Assembly (NCBI RefSeq): GCF_042677005.1
Contig: NZ_JBHTIF010000001.1
Location: 2,170,001-2,234,000, forward strand
Direction of reading: 5' to 3'
Length of the DNA: 64,000 bases
Source: Lysobacter_I brunescens
GTDB lineage: Bacteria; Pseudomonadota; Gammaproteobacteria; Xanthomonadales; Xanthomonadaceae
The notes beneath the pieces were generated by a model, which worked only from the letters and a program-made list of their open reading frames with translations, was not told the DNA's origin and did not search any database. Of the stretch, positions 16,528 to 25,975 are shown in pieces; within the stretch, counting starts at the first letter, position 1, and each line of letters begins with the position of its first letter. Position numbers and translations under genes: made by a program.

Positions 16528-18081
16528 ATGTCCGCTGCCGCGCATCCCCAGTCTCCGAGTCCCAGGCCTGTCGTACTGATGATCCTGGACGGGTGGGGAT
16601 ATCGCGAGGACCCGAGCGACAACGCCCTGGCCCTGGCCGAGCTGCCGAACTGGCGGCGCCTGTGGGACGGCGCGCCGCGCACCCTGATCCACACCGAAGG
16701 CCGCCACGTCGGCCTGCCGGACGGGCAGATGGGCAATTCCGAGGTCGGCCACATGAACCTCGGCGCCGGGCGGATCGTCTACCAGGACCTGACCCGCATC
16801 GACGCGGCGATCGAGGACGGCAGCTTCTTCGCCAATGCCGAGCTGCGCGCGGCCTGCGCCGCCGCGAAGGCGGCCGGCGGCACGCTGCACGTGATGGGCC
16901 TGATGTCGCCCGGCGGCGTGCACAGCCACGAGCAGCACATCTTCGCGATGCTCGACCTTGCCGCGCGCGAAGGCGTGTCCCGGGCCGCGGTGCACGCCTT
17001 CCTCGACGGCCGCGACATGCCGCCGAGGTCTGCAGAGCCCAGCCTGCGCGCGCTGCAGGCGAAGTGCGATGCGCTGGGCAACGCCCATGTCGCCAGCGTC
17101 GGTGGTCGCTATTTCGCGATGGACCGCGACAAGCGCTGGGACCGCATGCAGCGCGCCTGGGACGCCATCGTCGAGGCGAGGGCCGACCACCATGCCGCCG
17201 ATGCGCTGACTGCATTGGCCGAGGCCTATGCGCGCGGCGAGAACGATGAATTCGTCGCCCCGACCGTCCTCGATGGTGCCCGGCCCATGGCCGACGGCGA
17301 TGCCATCGTGTTCATGAATTTCCGCGCCGACCGTGCGCGACAGCTGACCGCCGCGTTCGTCGATCCCGGCTTCGACGGTTTCGCGACGCGTCGCCCGGCG
17401 CTGTCGCGCTTCGTCTGCCTGAGCGAGTACGACGCGAAGCTGCCGGCGGCGGTGGCCTATCCGCCCGAGGACCTGCGCAACACGCTCGGCGAGGTGCTGG
17501 CCGAGCGCGGCCTGACCCAGCTGCGCATCGCCGAGACCGAGAAGTACGCGCACGTCACCTTTTTCTTCAGCGGCGGGCGCGAGGATCTGTATCCGGGCGA
17601 GGAGCGCGTCCTCGTACCCAGCCCGAAGGTCGCGACCTACGACCTGCAGCCGGAGATGAGCTGCCCGGAAGTCACCGCGAAGCTGGTCGATGCGATCGCC
17701 TCGGGCCGCATCGACGTCGCGATCTGCAACATCGCCAACCCCGACATGGTCGGCCACACCGGCGACCTGCAGGCGGCGATCCGGGCGGCCGAGGCGGTGG
17801 ACGTGGCGATCGGTGCGGTCGAGACCGCCGTGCGTGCGGCGGGTGGAGCGCTGCTGATCACCGCAGACCACGGCAACCTGGAAATGATGCGCGACCCCGA
17901 GACCGGGCAGCCGCACACCGCGCACACCGTCGGCCCGGTGCCTTTCGTCTATGTCGGTCAGCGCGAAGCAACCCTGCGCACCGGTGGCGCGCTGCGCGAT
18001 GTGGCGCCGACCATCCTCGACCTGCTCGGCATCGCGCCCCCGGCCGACATGACCGGCCGTTCGCTGCTGGTCGCTGGCTGA
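16528..18081 (+). CDS. gpmI: 2,3-bisphosphoglycerate-independent phosphoglycerate mutase
   Basis: A 517-aa cytosolic glycolytic enzyme that interconverts 3- and 2-phosphoglycerate with two Mn ions and a phosphoserine intermediate. The N-terminal LMILDGWGYRED gives the first metal ligand (Asp21). The catalytic serine is S71 in QMGNSEVGHMNLGAGR. The phosphatase-domain metal ligands appear later in NPDMVGHTGD and ADHGNLEMM. Length matches the family. I chose the ATG at 16528 with AAGG upstream; the earlier in-frame ATG at 16444 adds a stretch unlike the family. It is followed 9 bp later by the envC homologue, the same order as in many gammaproteobacteria. Confidence 0.97.
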   Translation: MSAAAHPQSPSPRPVVLMILDGWGYREDPSDNALALAELPNWRRLWDGAPRTLIHTEGRHVGLPDGQMGNSEVGHMNLGAGRIVYQDLTRIDAAIEDGSFFANAELRAACAAAKAAGGTLHVMGLMSPGGVHSHEQHIFAMLDLAAREGVSRAAVHAFLDGRDMPPRSAEPSLRALQAKCDALGNAHVASVGGRYFAMDRDKRWDRMQRAWDAIVEARADHHAADALTALAEAYARGENDEFVAPTVLDGARPMADGDAIVFMNFRADRARQLTAAFVDPGFDGFATRRPALSRFVCLSEYDAKLPAAVAYPPEDLRNTLGEVLAERGLTQLRIAETEKYAHVTFFFSGGREDLYPGEERVLVPSPKVATYDLQPEMSCPEVTAKLVDAIASGRIDVAICNIANPDMVGHTGDLQAAIRAAEAVDVAIGAVETAVRAAGGALLITADHGNLEMMRDPETGQPHTAHTVGPVPFVYVGQREATLRTGGALRDVAPTILDLLGIAPPADMTGRSLLVAG

Positions 18082-18090
18082 AGACGCCCC

Positions 18091-19344
18091 ATGACGTCTT
18101 CCTTCGCCCGCTGGCTGCTTGTCGCGCTGCTCCTGGCGCTGGCGACGCCGCTGGCCGCGCGCCAGTCCGGTCCGGAAGCGCAGCGCCAGCTCGAGAAGGT
18201 GCGCCGCGAGCTGGACGAGGTCGCGGCCGAGCGCCGCCGGCTGGAAGGCCAGCGCGGTGCGGCCAGCCGCGAACTGCGCGAGGTCGACGAGCGCGTCGCC
18301 CGCTCCAGCCGCGCCCTGCACGAGGCCGAAGCGCAGCTCGCGCGCGAGCAGGCGGCCTACGAACAACTGCTCGAGCGTCGCGACGAGTTGCGCAGCCAGC
18401 ACGCCGCGCAGCGCCGCGAACTTGCCACGCTGCTGCGCGCGGCCTATGCGCAGGGCGGCCACGCGCCGCTGAAGCTGGCGCTGGCGCAGGACCGCGTCGC
18501 CGACAGCCAGCGCCAGCTCGCGTACTACGGCTACCTGCAGCGCCAGCGCGTGCAGCGCGCGGCGGCGCTGACCGCCGAGCTGCAGGAACTCGATCGCGTC
18601 GAAACCCAGATCCTCGCGCGTCGCACCGCGCTGGACACGGCCCGCGCGCAGCAGCGCGTGCAGCTGGCCAACCTCGACCGCGACCGCAAGGCGCATGCGG
18701 TCACGCTGACCGAACTCGAACAGCGTTACCGGGATCGCCAAGCCCGTGAACAGGCGCTGGGCAGCGATGCCAAGGCGCTGCAGGCGGTGGTCGCGCGCCT
18801 CCGCGCCGCCGCCGCGAAGGCCGCCGCCGAGCGGGTGGCGGCGGAGCGCGCCGAGAAGGCGCGGGCCGAGAAGGCCCGGCAGGCCGGCGGCACCAAGCCG
18901 GGCACGCGCACGCAGGGCGAACGCAAGCCGCCGCGCCAGATCGCCAGCGCCCCACCGGTGCGCGTCGGCGGGGCCGGCTGGCCGCTGTCGGGTGGCCTGC
19001 TCGCCGGTTACGGCGGACGCATGCCCGACGGTCGGGCCAGCCACGGCCTGCTCATCTCTGCGGGTCTGGGCAGCCCGGTGCGCGCAGTGGCCGACGGCAG
19101 CGTGGTGTTCGCCGAATGGATGACCGGGTACGGCCTGATCATCATCGTCGACCATGGCAACGGCTATCTCAGCCTGTACGCGCACAACGAATCCCTGCTC
19201 AAGGATGTCGGCACGTCGGTCAAGCGCGGCGATGCCGTGGCGCGGGTCGGCAACTCCGGCGGCCTGGCGCAGCCGGCGCTGTACTTCGAGCTGCGCCGCA
19301 ACGGGCAGCCGGTCGACCCCAACAGCTGGCTTCGCCGGCAGTAA
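18091..19344 (+). CDS. envC: EnvC-type murein hydrolase activator (degenerate LytM)
   Basis: A 417-aa periplasmic protein. It has a cleavable signal peptide (LLVALLLALATPLAA), about 230 residues of heptad-rich, Arg/Glu/Ala-rich coiled coil, and a C-terminal M23/LytM domain starting near GWPLSGGLLAGYG. The zinc-ligand pattern is broken: the segment that should read HxGxD is SHGLLISAG, and the final H-x-H is replaced by ALYFEL. Together with the coiled coil this marks it as a non-catalytic activator of cell-wall amidases at the division site (EnvC family), not a peptidase. It lies between gpmI and the ctp protease gene, as expected for this block. Confidence 0.92.
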   Translation: MTSSFARWLLVALLLALATPLAARQSGPEAQRQLEKVRRELDEVAAERRRLEGQRGAASRELREVDERVARSSRALHEAEAQLAREQAAYEQLLERRDELRSQHAAQRRELATLLRAAYAQGGHAPLKLALAQDRVADSQRQLAYYGYLQRQRVQRAAALTAELQELDRVETQILARRTALDTARAQQRVQLANLDRDRKAHAVTLTELEQRYRDRQAREQALGSDAKALQAVVARLRAAAAKAAAERVAAERAEKARAEKARQAGGTKPGTRTQGERKPPRQIASAPPVRVGGAGWPLSGGLLAGYGGRMPDGRASHGLLISAGLGSPVRAVADGSVVFAEWMTGYGLIIIVDHGNGYLSLYAHNESLLKDVGTSVKRGDAVARVGNSGGLAQPALYFELRRNGQPVDPNSWLRRQ

Positions 19345-19464
19345 CTGGCTGCGCCGCCGCCAAACCGATACGGTAGCCTTGCCTGAATGGTCGGGGCCCA
19401 CCACGGTGAACCCGTCCCCCGTCCGGTGGTCCAACCCCGGTCCGCTTTCCCGCTGGAGTGTTCG

Positions 19465-20775
19465 ATGCGATTCCCCCGTCGTCTGCCGCTGACGCTCGTG
19501 CTGGCCGCCGCCATCCTGCCGGCCTTCGCCCAGAGCGGCGCGCCGGTCCCGGCCGCGAAACCCGCCGCAGGCAAGGCCGACAGCAAGCCCGAGAGCCAGG
19601 TGCCACTGGAGGAGATCCGCCGCTACGTCACCGTCTACAACACGGTGAAGCAGGCCTACGTCGAGCCGGTGGACGACCGCAAGCTGATGCAGTCGGCGAT
19701 CCGCGGCCTGCTGCTCGACCTCGATCCGCACAGCGCCTACCTCGTGCGCAGCGACGCGCAGTCGCTGGAAGAGGACAGCAGCGGCGCCTACGACGGCATC
19801 GGCGTCGACGTGCAGGTCCAGCCCGACGGCACCATCCTGGTGATCGCGCCGATCGACGACACCCCGGCCGCGCGCGCCGGCGTGAAACCCGGCGACCTGA
19901 TCGTCGCCATCGACGGCAAGCCGCTCACGCCCGACTCGCTGGGCGAGAATCCGCTGCGCGGCGAGCCCGGCAGCAGCACCGTGCTGACCGTGCAGCGCGA
20001 AGGCCAGGCCAAGCCGATCGACATCACCGTCAAGCGCGAGACCATCCGCATCAGCAGCGTGCGCGGACGCATGCTCGAGCCGGGTTATGGCTACCTCCGC
20101 ATCAGTACCTTCCAGGCGGACACCGCCAACGATTTCGTGCGCCAGCTCGACGAACTGTCCGCGCAGGCCGCCGACAAGCGCCTGCGCGGCCTCGTGCTGG
20201 ACCTGCGCAGCAATCCCGGCGGCCTGCTCACGGCCGCCGTGCAGATCGCCGACGAACTGCTCGACAAGGGCGGCATCGTCAGCACGCGCGGCCGCAACCC
20301 GGTCGTCGACACCGTGTTCAACGCCACCTCGGGCGATCGCCTGCAGGGCACGCCGGTGGTCGTGCTGGTCGATGCCGGTTCGGCCAGCGCCTCGGAAGTG
20401 CTCGCCGCCGCGCTGCGCGACAACGGCCGTGCGCGCGTGGTCGGCAGCCGCACCTTCGGCAAGGGCTCGGTGCAGACCGTGCTGCCGCTGGACAACGGCG
20501 ATGCGGTGAAGCTCACCACCGCCCGCTACTACACGCCCAGCGGCCGCTCGATCCAGGCGCGCGGCATCGAACCGGATGTCGTGCTCAAGCCCGAGGGCGC
20601 GCGCAGCGCCGGCAGTTATTCGGAATCGGCGCTGCCCGGTCACCTGCGTGGCGAGCAGGAAACCGCAGGGCAGGGCGTCGGCGACGTGCTCGACGGCGAG
20701 GGTCCGATCACCGCCGCCCTGGGCGTCCTCAAGACGCAGGGCAACAAGCCGCTGGCCGCAAGCGCGAAGCCCTGA
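19465..20775 (+). CDS. ctp: C-terminal processing serine protease (S41)
   Basis: A 436-aa periplasmic S41 peptidase. It has a signal peptide (LTLVLAAAILPAFAQ), an N-terminal helical region, a PDZ domain (about residues 105-190, with PAARAGVKPGDLIVAIDG) and the S41 catalytic domain. The catalytic serine is S308 in GSASASE and the lysine is K333 in TFGKGSVQ, 25 residues apart as in Prc/CtpA. Such enzymes trim unstructured C-termini and degrade peptidoglycan hydrolases, which fits its place after envC. The start at 19465 has GGAG about 6 bases upstream, and an alternative further upstream lacks a signal peptide. Confidence 0.95.
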   Translation: MRFPRRLPLTLVLAAAILPAFAQSGAPVPAAKPAAGKADSKPESQVPLEEIRRYVTVYNTVKQAYVEPVDDRKLMQSAIRGLLLDLDPHSAYLVRSDAQSLEEDSSGAYDGIGVDVQVQPDGTILVIAPIDDTPAARAGVKPGDLIVAIDGKPLTPDSLGENPLRGEPGSSTVLTVQREGQAKPIDITVKRETIRISSVRGRMLEPGYGYLRISTFQADTANDFVRQLDELSAQAADKRLRGLVLDLRSNPGGLLTAAVQIADELLDKGGIVSTRGRNPVVDTVFNATSGDRLQGTPVVVLVDAGSASASEVLAAALRDNGRARVVGSRTFGKGSVQTVLPLDNGDAVKLTTARYYTPSGRSIQARGIEPDVVLKPEGARSAGSYSESALPGHLRGEQETAGQGVGDVLDGEGPITAALGVLKTQGNKPLAASAKP

Positions 20776-20794
20776 GCCAGGCAACGCCCGGCTT

Positions 20795-20879
20795 TTGTAG
20801 AGCGGATCGAAGATCCGCTGCAACCTGCAGGGCAATTGGTTCGTGATGGTGCGCAGCGGGTCTTCGACCCGCTCTACAA
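20795..20879. repeat. Inverted REP-like palindrome pair
   Basis: Two 26-base arms in opposite orientation (20795-20820 and 20854-20879) begin and end with TTGTAGAGCGG / CCGCTCTACAA and differ at only two positions. Each arm is itself a hairpin (for example GCGGATC-GAA-GATCCGC). They lie just after the protease gene, in the 223-bp gap before the ABC transporter. This is the form of the repetitive extragenic palindromes common in xanthomonads; a genome-wide count would show how common it is here. The structure may also act as a terminator or mRNA stabiliser for the upstream operon. Confidence 0.8.
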
Positions 20880-20998
20880 CAGGCGCGATGCCGTTGGGTC
20901 CATGGGCCGCAAGTCACGCATGACTTTCGGCCCGATGACCATCGACCTGCGCGGCGACCGTTGCGCCTCGGCTAGCATCCCTGCAAGGAGAGGGGCGC

Positions 20999-21922
20999 AT
21001 GTCGCGCCCCCATGACCTCGGGGGCCCCATGCTGTCCATTCGCGAACTGAGCAAGACCTACGCCAACGGCGTGCGCGCGCTCGACAACGTCACGCTCGAC
21101 ATCCCGCGCGGGATGTTCGGTCTGCTCGGCCCGAACGGTGCCGGCAAATCCTCGCTGATGCGCACCCTCGCGACGCTGCAGGAAGCTGACAGCGGCACCG
21201 TCAGCTTCGAGGATGGCAAGGGTGGCAGCATCGACGTGCTCCGCGACAAGGATGCGGTGCGGCGCCAGCTCGGCTACCTGCCGCAGGATTTCGGCGTGTA
21301 TCCCAAGGTCAGCGCGCTCGATCTTCTCGAACATTTCGCGGTCCTCAAGGGCCTGGTCGACAGGAAGCAGCGGCGCGAAGTCGTCGACGGCCTGCTGCAG
21401 CAGGTGAACCTGTGGGATGCGCGCAAACGCCATCTCGGCGGCTTCTCCGGTGGCATGCGCCAGCGTTTCGGCATCGCCCAGGCGCTGCTGGGCAATCCGC
21501 GCCTGGTGATCGTCGATGAGCCCACCGCCGGTCTCGATCCGGAGGAACGCAACCGCTTCCTCAACCTGCTTGCCGAGATCGGCGAGAACGTTGCGGTGAT
21601 CCTGTCCACGCACATCGTCGAGGACGTGACCGACCTCTGCCCGAACATGGCGATCATGAACAAGGGCAAGGTGCTGCTGACCGGCAAGCCGGCCGATGCC
21701 ATCGGCGCGCTGGACGGCCGCGTGTGGCGCAAGGTGGTCGCGAAGGACGCCCTGCCGCAGTACGAGAAGAACTTCACCCTGCTGTCGACCCGCCTGGTCG
21801 GCGGCGAGCCGGTGATCCACATCCACAGCGACTTCCCGCCGGGCGACGGCTTCGAGCGCGTGGCCCCGGACCTGGAAGACGTGTACTTCCAGCGCCTGCG
21901 CCAGCACGCCAAGGCCGCCTGA
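20999..21922 (+). CDS. ABC transporter ATP-binding protein
   Basis: A 307-aa ABC ATPase. Walker A is LLGPNGAGKSSLM, the Q-loop is in YLPQDFGVYP, the signature is FSGGMRQR, Walker B is LVIVDEPTAGLDP and the switch histidine is in ILSTHIVED. About 80 C-terminal residues form an accessory domain. AAGGAG sits 8 bases before the ATG at 20999, so I use it, although the ATPase fold really begins at the in-frame ATG at 21029. It forms an operon with the permease-peptidase fusion 10 bp downstream and powers that protein's ABC-2-type membrane part. The substrate is unknown. Confidence 0.92.
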   Translation: MSRPHDLGGPMLSIRELSKTYANGVRALDNVTLDIPRGMFGLLGPNGAGKSSLMRTLATLQEADSGTVSFEDGKGGSIDVLRDKDAVRRQLGYLPQDFGVYPKVSALDLLEHFAVLKGLVDRKQRREVVDGLLQQVNLWDARKRHLGGFSGGMRQRFGIAQALLGNPRLVIVDEPTAGLDPEERNRFLNLLAEIGENVAVILSTHIVEDVTDLCPNMAIMNKGKVLLTGKPADAIGALDGRVWRKVVAKDALPQYEKNFTLLSTRLVGGEPVIHIHSDFPPGDGFERVAPDLEDVYFQRLRQHAKAA

Positions 21923-21932
21923 GGAGTCCGCC

Positions 21933-24900
21933 ATGTTCGAATTCTTCCGCTTCGAGCTGCGCCAGCAGCTCCGCTCGCCGCTGCTGTGGCTCATGGGCGG
22001 GCTGTTCGCGCTGCTCGGCTTCTTCGGCCTGACCACCGATGCGGTGCAGATCGGCGGCGCCATCGGCAACGTGCACCGCAACGCGCCTGTGGTCATCGTC
22101 CAGTACCTCAGCATCTTCTCGCTGTTCGGCATGCTGTTCGTGGCGATGGCGGTCAATGGCGCGCTGCTGCGCGACCACGAGCAGGGCATGGCCGACCTGA
22201 TCTTCGCCAGTCCGATCCGTCGCCGCGACTACGTCGCCGGGCGCATGTCGGCGGCGATCTTCGCCAGCCTGTGCGTATACGGCGTGATCGCGTTCGGCCT
22301 GTTCGTCGCGCAGTTCATGCCGTGGCTGGAGCCGCAGCGACTCGGCCCGGTCACTGCGGTGCCGCACCTGTGGGCGCTGGGCGTGATCGTGCTGCCGAAC
22401 CTGATCTTCATGGCCGCGCTGCTGTCGCTGCTGGCGATCCTCACCCGCAGCGTGCTCTGGGTCTACGTCGGCGTGCTCGGTTTCATCATCCTCTACATCG
22501 TCAGCGGCGTGCTGATGCGCGACCTCGACAACGTCTGGGCGGCCGTGCTGGCCGAGCCGCTGGGCATCCGCGCCTTCAGCCGCACCATCCGCTACTGGGC
22601 CGCCGAGCAGCGCAACACCGACGTGCCGGCCATCGCGGGCTACATCCTCGCCAACCGCGCGCTGTGGCTGGGCATCGGCCTGGTGCTGATGGGCGCGTGC
22701 TTCGCGCTGTTCCGCACCGAGCGCACCGGCACCGGCCGCGGCCTGCGTCGCGCCAAGGCGCTGCCGGCCGCCGTGGCCGAGGCCGTGCCGACGCTGCGCG
22801 CCCTGAACCTGCCGCGCGTGACGCCGTCGTTCGGCACCGGCACCGCGATCGCGCAGTTCCTGCGCCAGCTGCGCTTCGACACCGTCGGCGTCTTCCGCGG
22901 CGTGCCGTTCATCGTGATGCTGCTGTTCGCCCTGGCGAACTTCATTCCCAGCGCGATCTTCGCCGAGACGCTCTACGAAACGCCGATCCACCCGGTCACC
23001 TCGCAGATGCTCGAAGCGCTGCAGGGCGCCTACAACTTCATGCTGATCATCATCGTGCTGTTCTACGCCGGCGAACTGGTCGGCAAGGAGCGCGCGGCGA
23101 AGATCCACGAAGTCACGGATGCCATGCCCGTGCCGAACTGGGTGCCGCTGTCGGCGAAGTTCTCCGCGCTGATCGCGGTCATCTTCAGCTTCCAGCTGCT
23201 GGGCTGCGTGGCCGCGATCGTGATCCAGTTGCTCAAGGGACATGCCCAGCTCGAACTGGCGGTCTACGCGCAGACCCTGCTGCTCGACAGCATCGGTTTC
23301 GTGCTGATGGCCGGTCTCGCGCTGTGCCTGCAGGTGTTCACCGGCAACAAGTACGCCGGTTACGGCCTGCTGATCCTGGTGCTGATCCTGCAGGCCGCGC
23401 TGGGTGCGCTGGATTTCACCCACAACCTGTACAGCTACGCCGGCTCGCCGGGCGCGCCGTACTCCGACATGAACGGTTACGGCCATTTCCTCGGGGCCAA
23501 GCTGTGGTTCCAGGGCTACTGGGGACTGTTCCTGCTGGTGCTGCTGCTGTTGTCGGCGGCGATGTGGGCGCGCGGCTCCGTCGGCGGCTTCGGCGAACGC
23601 CTGCGCGTGGCGCGTGCGCGTCTGCGTGGCCCGCTGGGCGCTGCGACCGCGCTGGCGGTGCTGGCCTTCGCTGCGACCGGCGGCTGGCTGTTCTGGAACA
23701 CCAACGTCCGCAACGATTTCCTGTCGCCGGACGACACCCTCGATCTGCAGGCCCGCTACGAGCGCGAATACAAGCGCTACCAAGGGCTCGCGCAGCCGAA
23801 GATCGTGTCGGCCGACGTCGATATCGACCTGCGACCTGAAACCCAGACGATGACCGCCAAGGGCCGCTACGTCGTGCGCAACCCGCATGCCACGCCGATC
23901 GCCGAACTGCATGTCGCCATGCAGGATGACAAGACCCTGGCGTCGATCGACGTCGGTGACGCGGAACTCGTGAAGCACGACAAGGACATGGGCTACCGCA
24001 TCTATCGCCTGAAGCAGCCCATCGCGCCGGGCGGCGAGCGCAGGATCGCGTTCGAGGTGCGCATGGCGCCGAACGGCATCACCAACGGCACCGCGCAGAC
24101 GGCGATCGTCGAGAACGGTTCGTTCTTCAACAACCAGCTGTTCCCGTCGTTCGGCTACAACGACAACGCCGAGATCGCGGACCGCAACGAGCGCCGCAAG
24201 CGCGGACTCGGTGAGCCGCGTCGCATGCCCAAGCTGGAGGACGAGGCCGCGCGCGCGAACACGTACATCTCAGACGATGCCGACTGGATCGACTTCAGGA
24301 CCACGATCTGCACCGCGCCCGACCAGATCGCGTTGTCGCCGGGTTACCTGCAGAAGGAGTTCACCCGCGATGGCCGTCGCTGCTTCAGCTATGCGATGGA
24401 TCGTCCGATGCTGAACTTCTATTCCTACCTGTCCGCGCGCTGGCAGGTGAAGAAGGGCAAGTACAAGGACATCCCGATCGAGGTGTACTACGACGCCAAG
24501 CACCCGTTCAATGTCGATCGCATGGTCGAGGCGGTGCAGAAGTCGCTCGCCTACTACGAAGCCAATTTCACCCCCTACCAGCACCACCAGGTCCGGATCA
24601 TCGAGTTCCCGGGGTACGCCTCTTTCGCCCAGGCCTTCGCCAACACCATTCCGTACTCCGAGTCGATCGGCTTCATCGCCGACATCCGCGACAAGGACTC
24701 GATCGACTACGTGTTCTACGTCACCGCGCACGAGATCGCGCATCAGTGGTGGGCGCACCAGGTGATCGGCGCGAACATGCAGGGCGCGACCGTGCTGTCG
24801 GAATCGCTGTCGCAGTATTCCGCGTTGATGGTGATGGAGAAGGAATACGGCCGGCAGAAGATGCGCCGTTTCCTCAAGAACGAACTGGATGGCTACCTGT

Positions 24901-25517
24901 CAGGCCGTGGCGGCGAGATCGTCGAGGAATTGCCGCTGTACCGCGTGGAGAACCAGCCGTACGTCCACTATCGCAAGGGGTCCGTGGTGTTCTACCGCCT
25001 TCGCGAGGAGATGGGCGAGGCGGCGCTGAACCGCGCGCTGAAGAAGTTCCTGCAGGACAAGGGCTACCAGCAGCCGCCGTACACCACTTCGAAGGAACTG
25101 CTCGACTACATCCGAGCCGAGGCCGGCGCGCAGCACGAGACGTTGATCGCCGACCTGTTCGAGAAGATCAGCTTCTACGACAACCGCGTCGAGGAAGCGA
25201 CGGCGAAGAAGCGCGCGGACGGCAAGTACGATGTCGTACTCGACCTGCACGCCGCCAAGCGCTATGCCGACGGCAAGGGCAAGGAAACCGCCGGCAAGCT
25301 CGACGACTGGATCGAGGTCGGCGTGTTCGCGCGAGGCCCGTCGGGCAAGGAAGAGGACGAGAAGCCGCTCTACCTGCAGCGCCACCGTATCACCAGCGGC
25401 ACGCCGAAGCTCACCGTGGTTGTCGACGCGGAACCCTACGAGGCCGGCTTCGACCCGTACAACAAGCTGATCGACCGAGTGTCGTCCGACAACCGCAAGC
25501 GGGTGACGCTGCAGTAG
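21933..25517 (+). CDS. ABC-2 permease fused to an M1 aminopeptidase
   Basis: A 1194-aa fusion. The first roughly 600 residues are an ABC-2-type permease with two blocks of hydrophobic helices, starting with MFEFFRFELRQQLRSP. After a final helix near residue 575 (TALAVLAFAATGGWLFW) comes a long soluble part that belongs to the M1 metallopeptidase family. The zinc motif HEIAH is at residues 933-937, with a downstream glutamate in LSESLSQYS and an aromatic, conserved follow-up (YALMV-like ALMVMEKEYG). If the permease part is in the inner membrane, the peptidase would lie on one defined side, probably the periplasm. The combination suggests that an exported or membrane peptide is processed where it is transported. 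Related fusions occur in other xanthomonads, so it is a stable family; its substrate is not known. Confidence 0.88.
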   Translation: MFEFFRFELRQQLRSPLLWLMGGLFALLGFFGLTTDAVQIGGAIGNVHRNAPVVIVQYLSIFSLFGMLFVAMAVNGALLRDHEQGMADLIFASPIRRRDYVAGRMSAAIFASLCVYGVIAFGLFVAQFMPWLEPQRLGPVTAVPHLWALGVIVLPNLIFMAALLSLLAILTRSVLWVYVGVLGFIILYIVSGVLMRDLDNVWAAVLAEPLGIRAFSRTIRYWAAEQRNTDVPAIAGYILANRALWLGIGLVLMGACFALFRTERTGTGRGLRRAKALPAAVAEAVPTLRALNLPRVTPSFGTGTAIAQFLRQLRFDTVGVFRGVPFIVMLLFALANFIPSAIFAETLYETPIHPVTSQMLEALQGAYNFMLIIIVLFYAGELVGKERAAKIHEVTDAMPVPNWVPLSAKFSALIAVIFSFQLLGCVAAIVIQLLKGHAQLELAVYAQTLLLDSIGFVLMAGLALCLQVFTGNKYAGYGLLILVLILQAALGALDFTHNLYSYAGSPGAPYSDMNGYGHFLGAKLWFQGYWGLFLLVLLLLSAAMWARGSVGGFGERLRVARARLRGPLGAATALAVLAFAATGGWLFWNTNVRNDFLSPDDTLDLQARYEREYKRYQGLAQPKIVSADVDIDLRPETQTMTAKGRYVVRNPHATPIAELHVAMQDDKTLASIDVGDAELVKHDKDMGYRIYRLKQPIAPGGERRIAFEVRMAPNGITNGTAQTAIVENGSFFNNQLFPSFGYNDNAEIADRNERRKRGLGEPRRMPKLEDEAARANTYISDDADWIDFRTTICTAPDQIALSPGYLQKEFTRDGRRCFSYAMDRPMLNFYSYLSARWQVKKGKYKDIPIEVYYDAKHPFNVDRMVEAVQKSLAYYEANFTPYQHHQVRIIEFPGYASFAQAFANTIPYSESIGFIADIRDKDSIDYVFYVTAHEIAHQWWAHQVIGANMQGATVLSESLSQYSALMVMEKEYGRQKMRRFLKNELDGYLSGRGGEIVEELPLYRVENQPYVHYRKGSVVFYRLREEMGEAALNRALKKFLQDKGYQQPPYTTSKELLDYIRAEAGAQHETLIADLFEKISFYDNRVEEATAKKRADGKYDVVLDLHAAKRYADGKGKETAGKLDDWIEVGVFARGPSGKEEDEKPLYLQRHRITSGTPKLTVVVDAEPYEAGFDPYNKLIDRVSSDNRKRVTLQ

Positions 25518-25596
25518 GCGTCTGCCCGATCAATCAAGACGGAATGACGGCGTTGCGCAGGGATCGCGCAGCGCCGTCATTGCATCCGGCGGTCGC

Positions 25597-25917
25597 TCAG
25601 CGTGGCTTCGCCGGCATCGGGAAGGGCGTCACGACCTTCTCGCCGCTGGCTGCGTCGCGGATCGCGGACTGGCCTTTCTTCTCGACTTCCTCGATGCGGA
25701 CGATGCTCTGCATCGGCAGGTGCAGCACCTTGGTGCCGCCGAATTCGTCGCGCAGGCGTTCCTCGGTGGGATCGACGACCAGACCCTCGTGTACGTCGAA
25801 GACCAGATCGGCGACTTCGGTGAATCCCCAGAGGCTGCTGCTGCCCACGCGACCGGCGAAGACCTCGTAGATCTTGCCGTGGTTGAGGAAGGTGACCTTG
25901 TAGAGCGTCTTGTTCAT
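25597..25917 (-). CDS. DUF1820 family small protein
   Basis: A 106-aa protein with the DUF1820 pattern: TLYKVTFLNHGKIYEVFAGRV at the start, LWGFTEVADLVFD in the middle and an IVRIEEVEKKG segment near the end. The family is found mainly in gammaproteobacteria and has no assigned function. The ATG at 25917 is used since the family begins at MNKTLYKV; an earlier ATG at 25953 adds residues unlike it. It is convergent with the ABC-peptidase gene (about 80 bp apart) and lies after the rhomboid gene. Confidence 0.85.
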   Translation of the reverse strand: MNKTLYKVTFLNHGKIYEVFAGRVGSSSLWGFTEVADLVFDVHEGLVVDPTEERLRDEFGGTKVLHLPMQSIVRIEEVEKKGQSAIRDAASGEKVVTPFPMPAKPR

Positions 25918-25975
25918 GGCGGAATGATAGCCGGGGCGCGGCGGTGCGATCACCAGCCCGACTCACCAGTCCGGG

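Noticed and set aside
16468..20835. A 1455-codon open frame on the minus strand across gpmI, envC and ctp
   Set aside because: It is the antisense shadow of three well-supported plus-strand genes in GC-rich DNA. Its translation has Arg/His/Gln-rich runs and no family pattern.
21774..23978. A 734-codon minus-strand frame
   Set aside because: It is complementary to the ABC permease-peptidase fusion and is rich in His/Gln/Arg as expected for an antisense frame.
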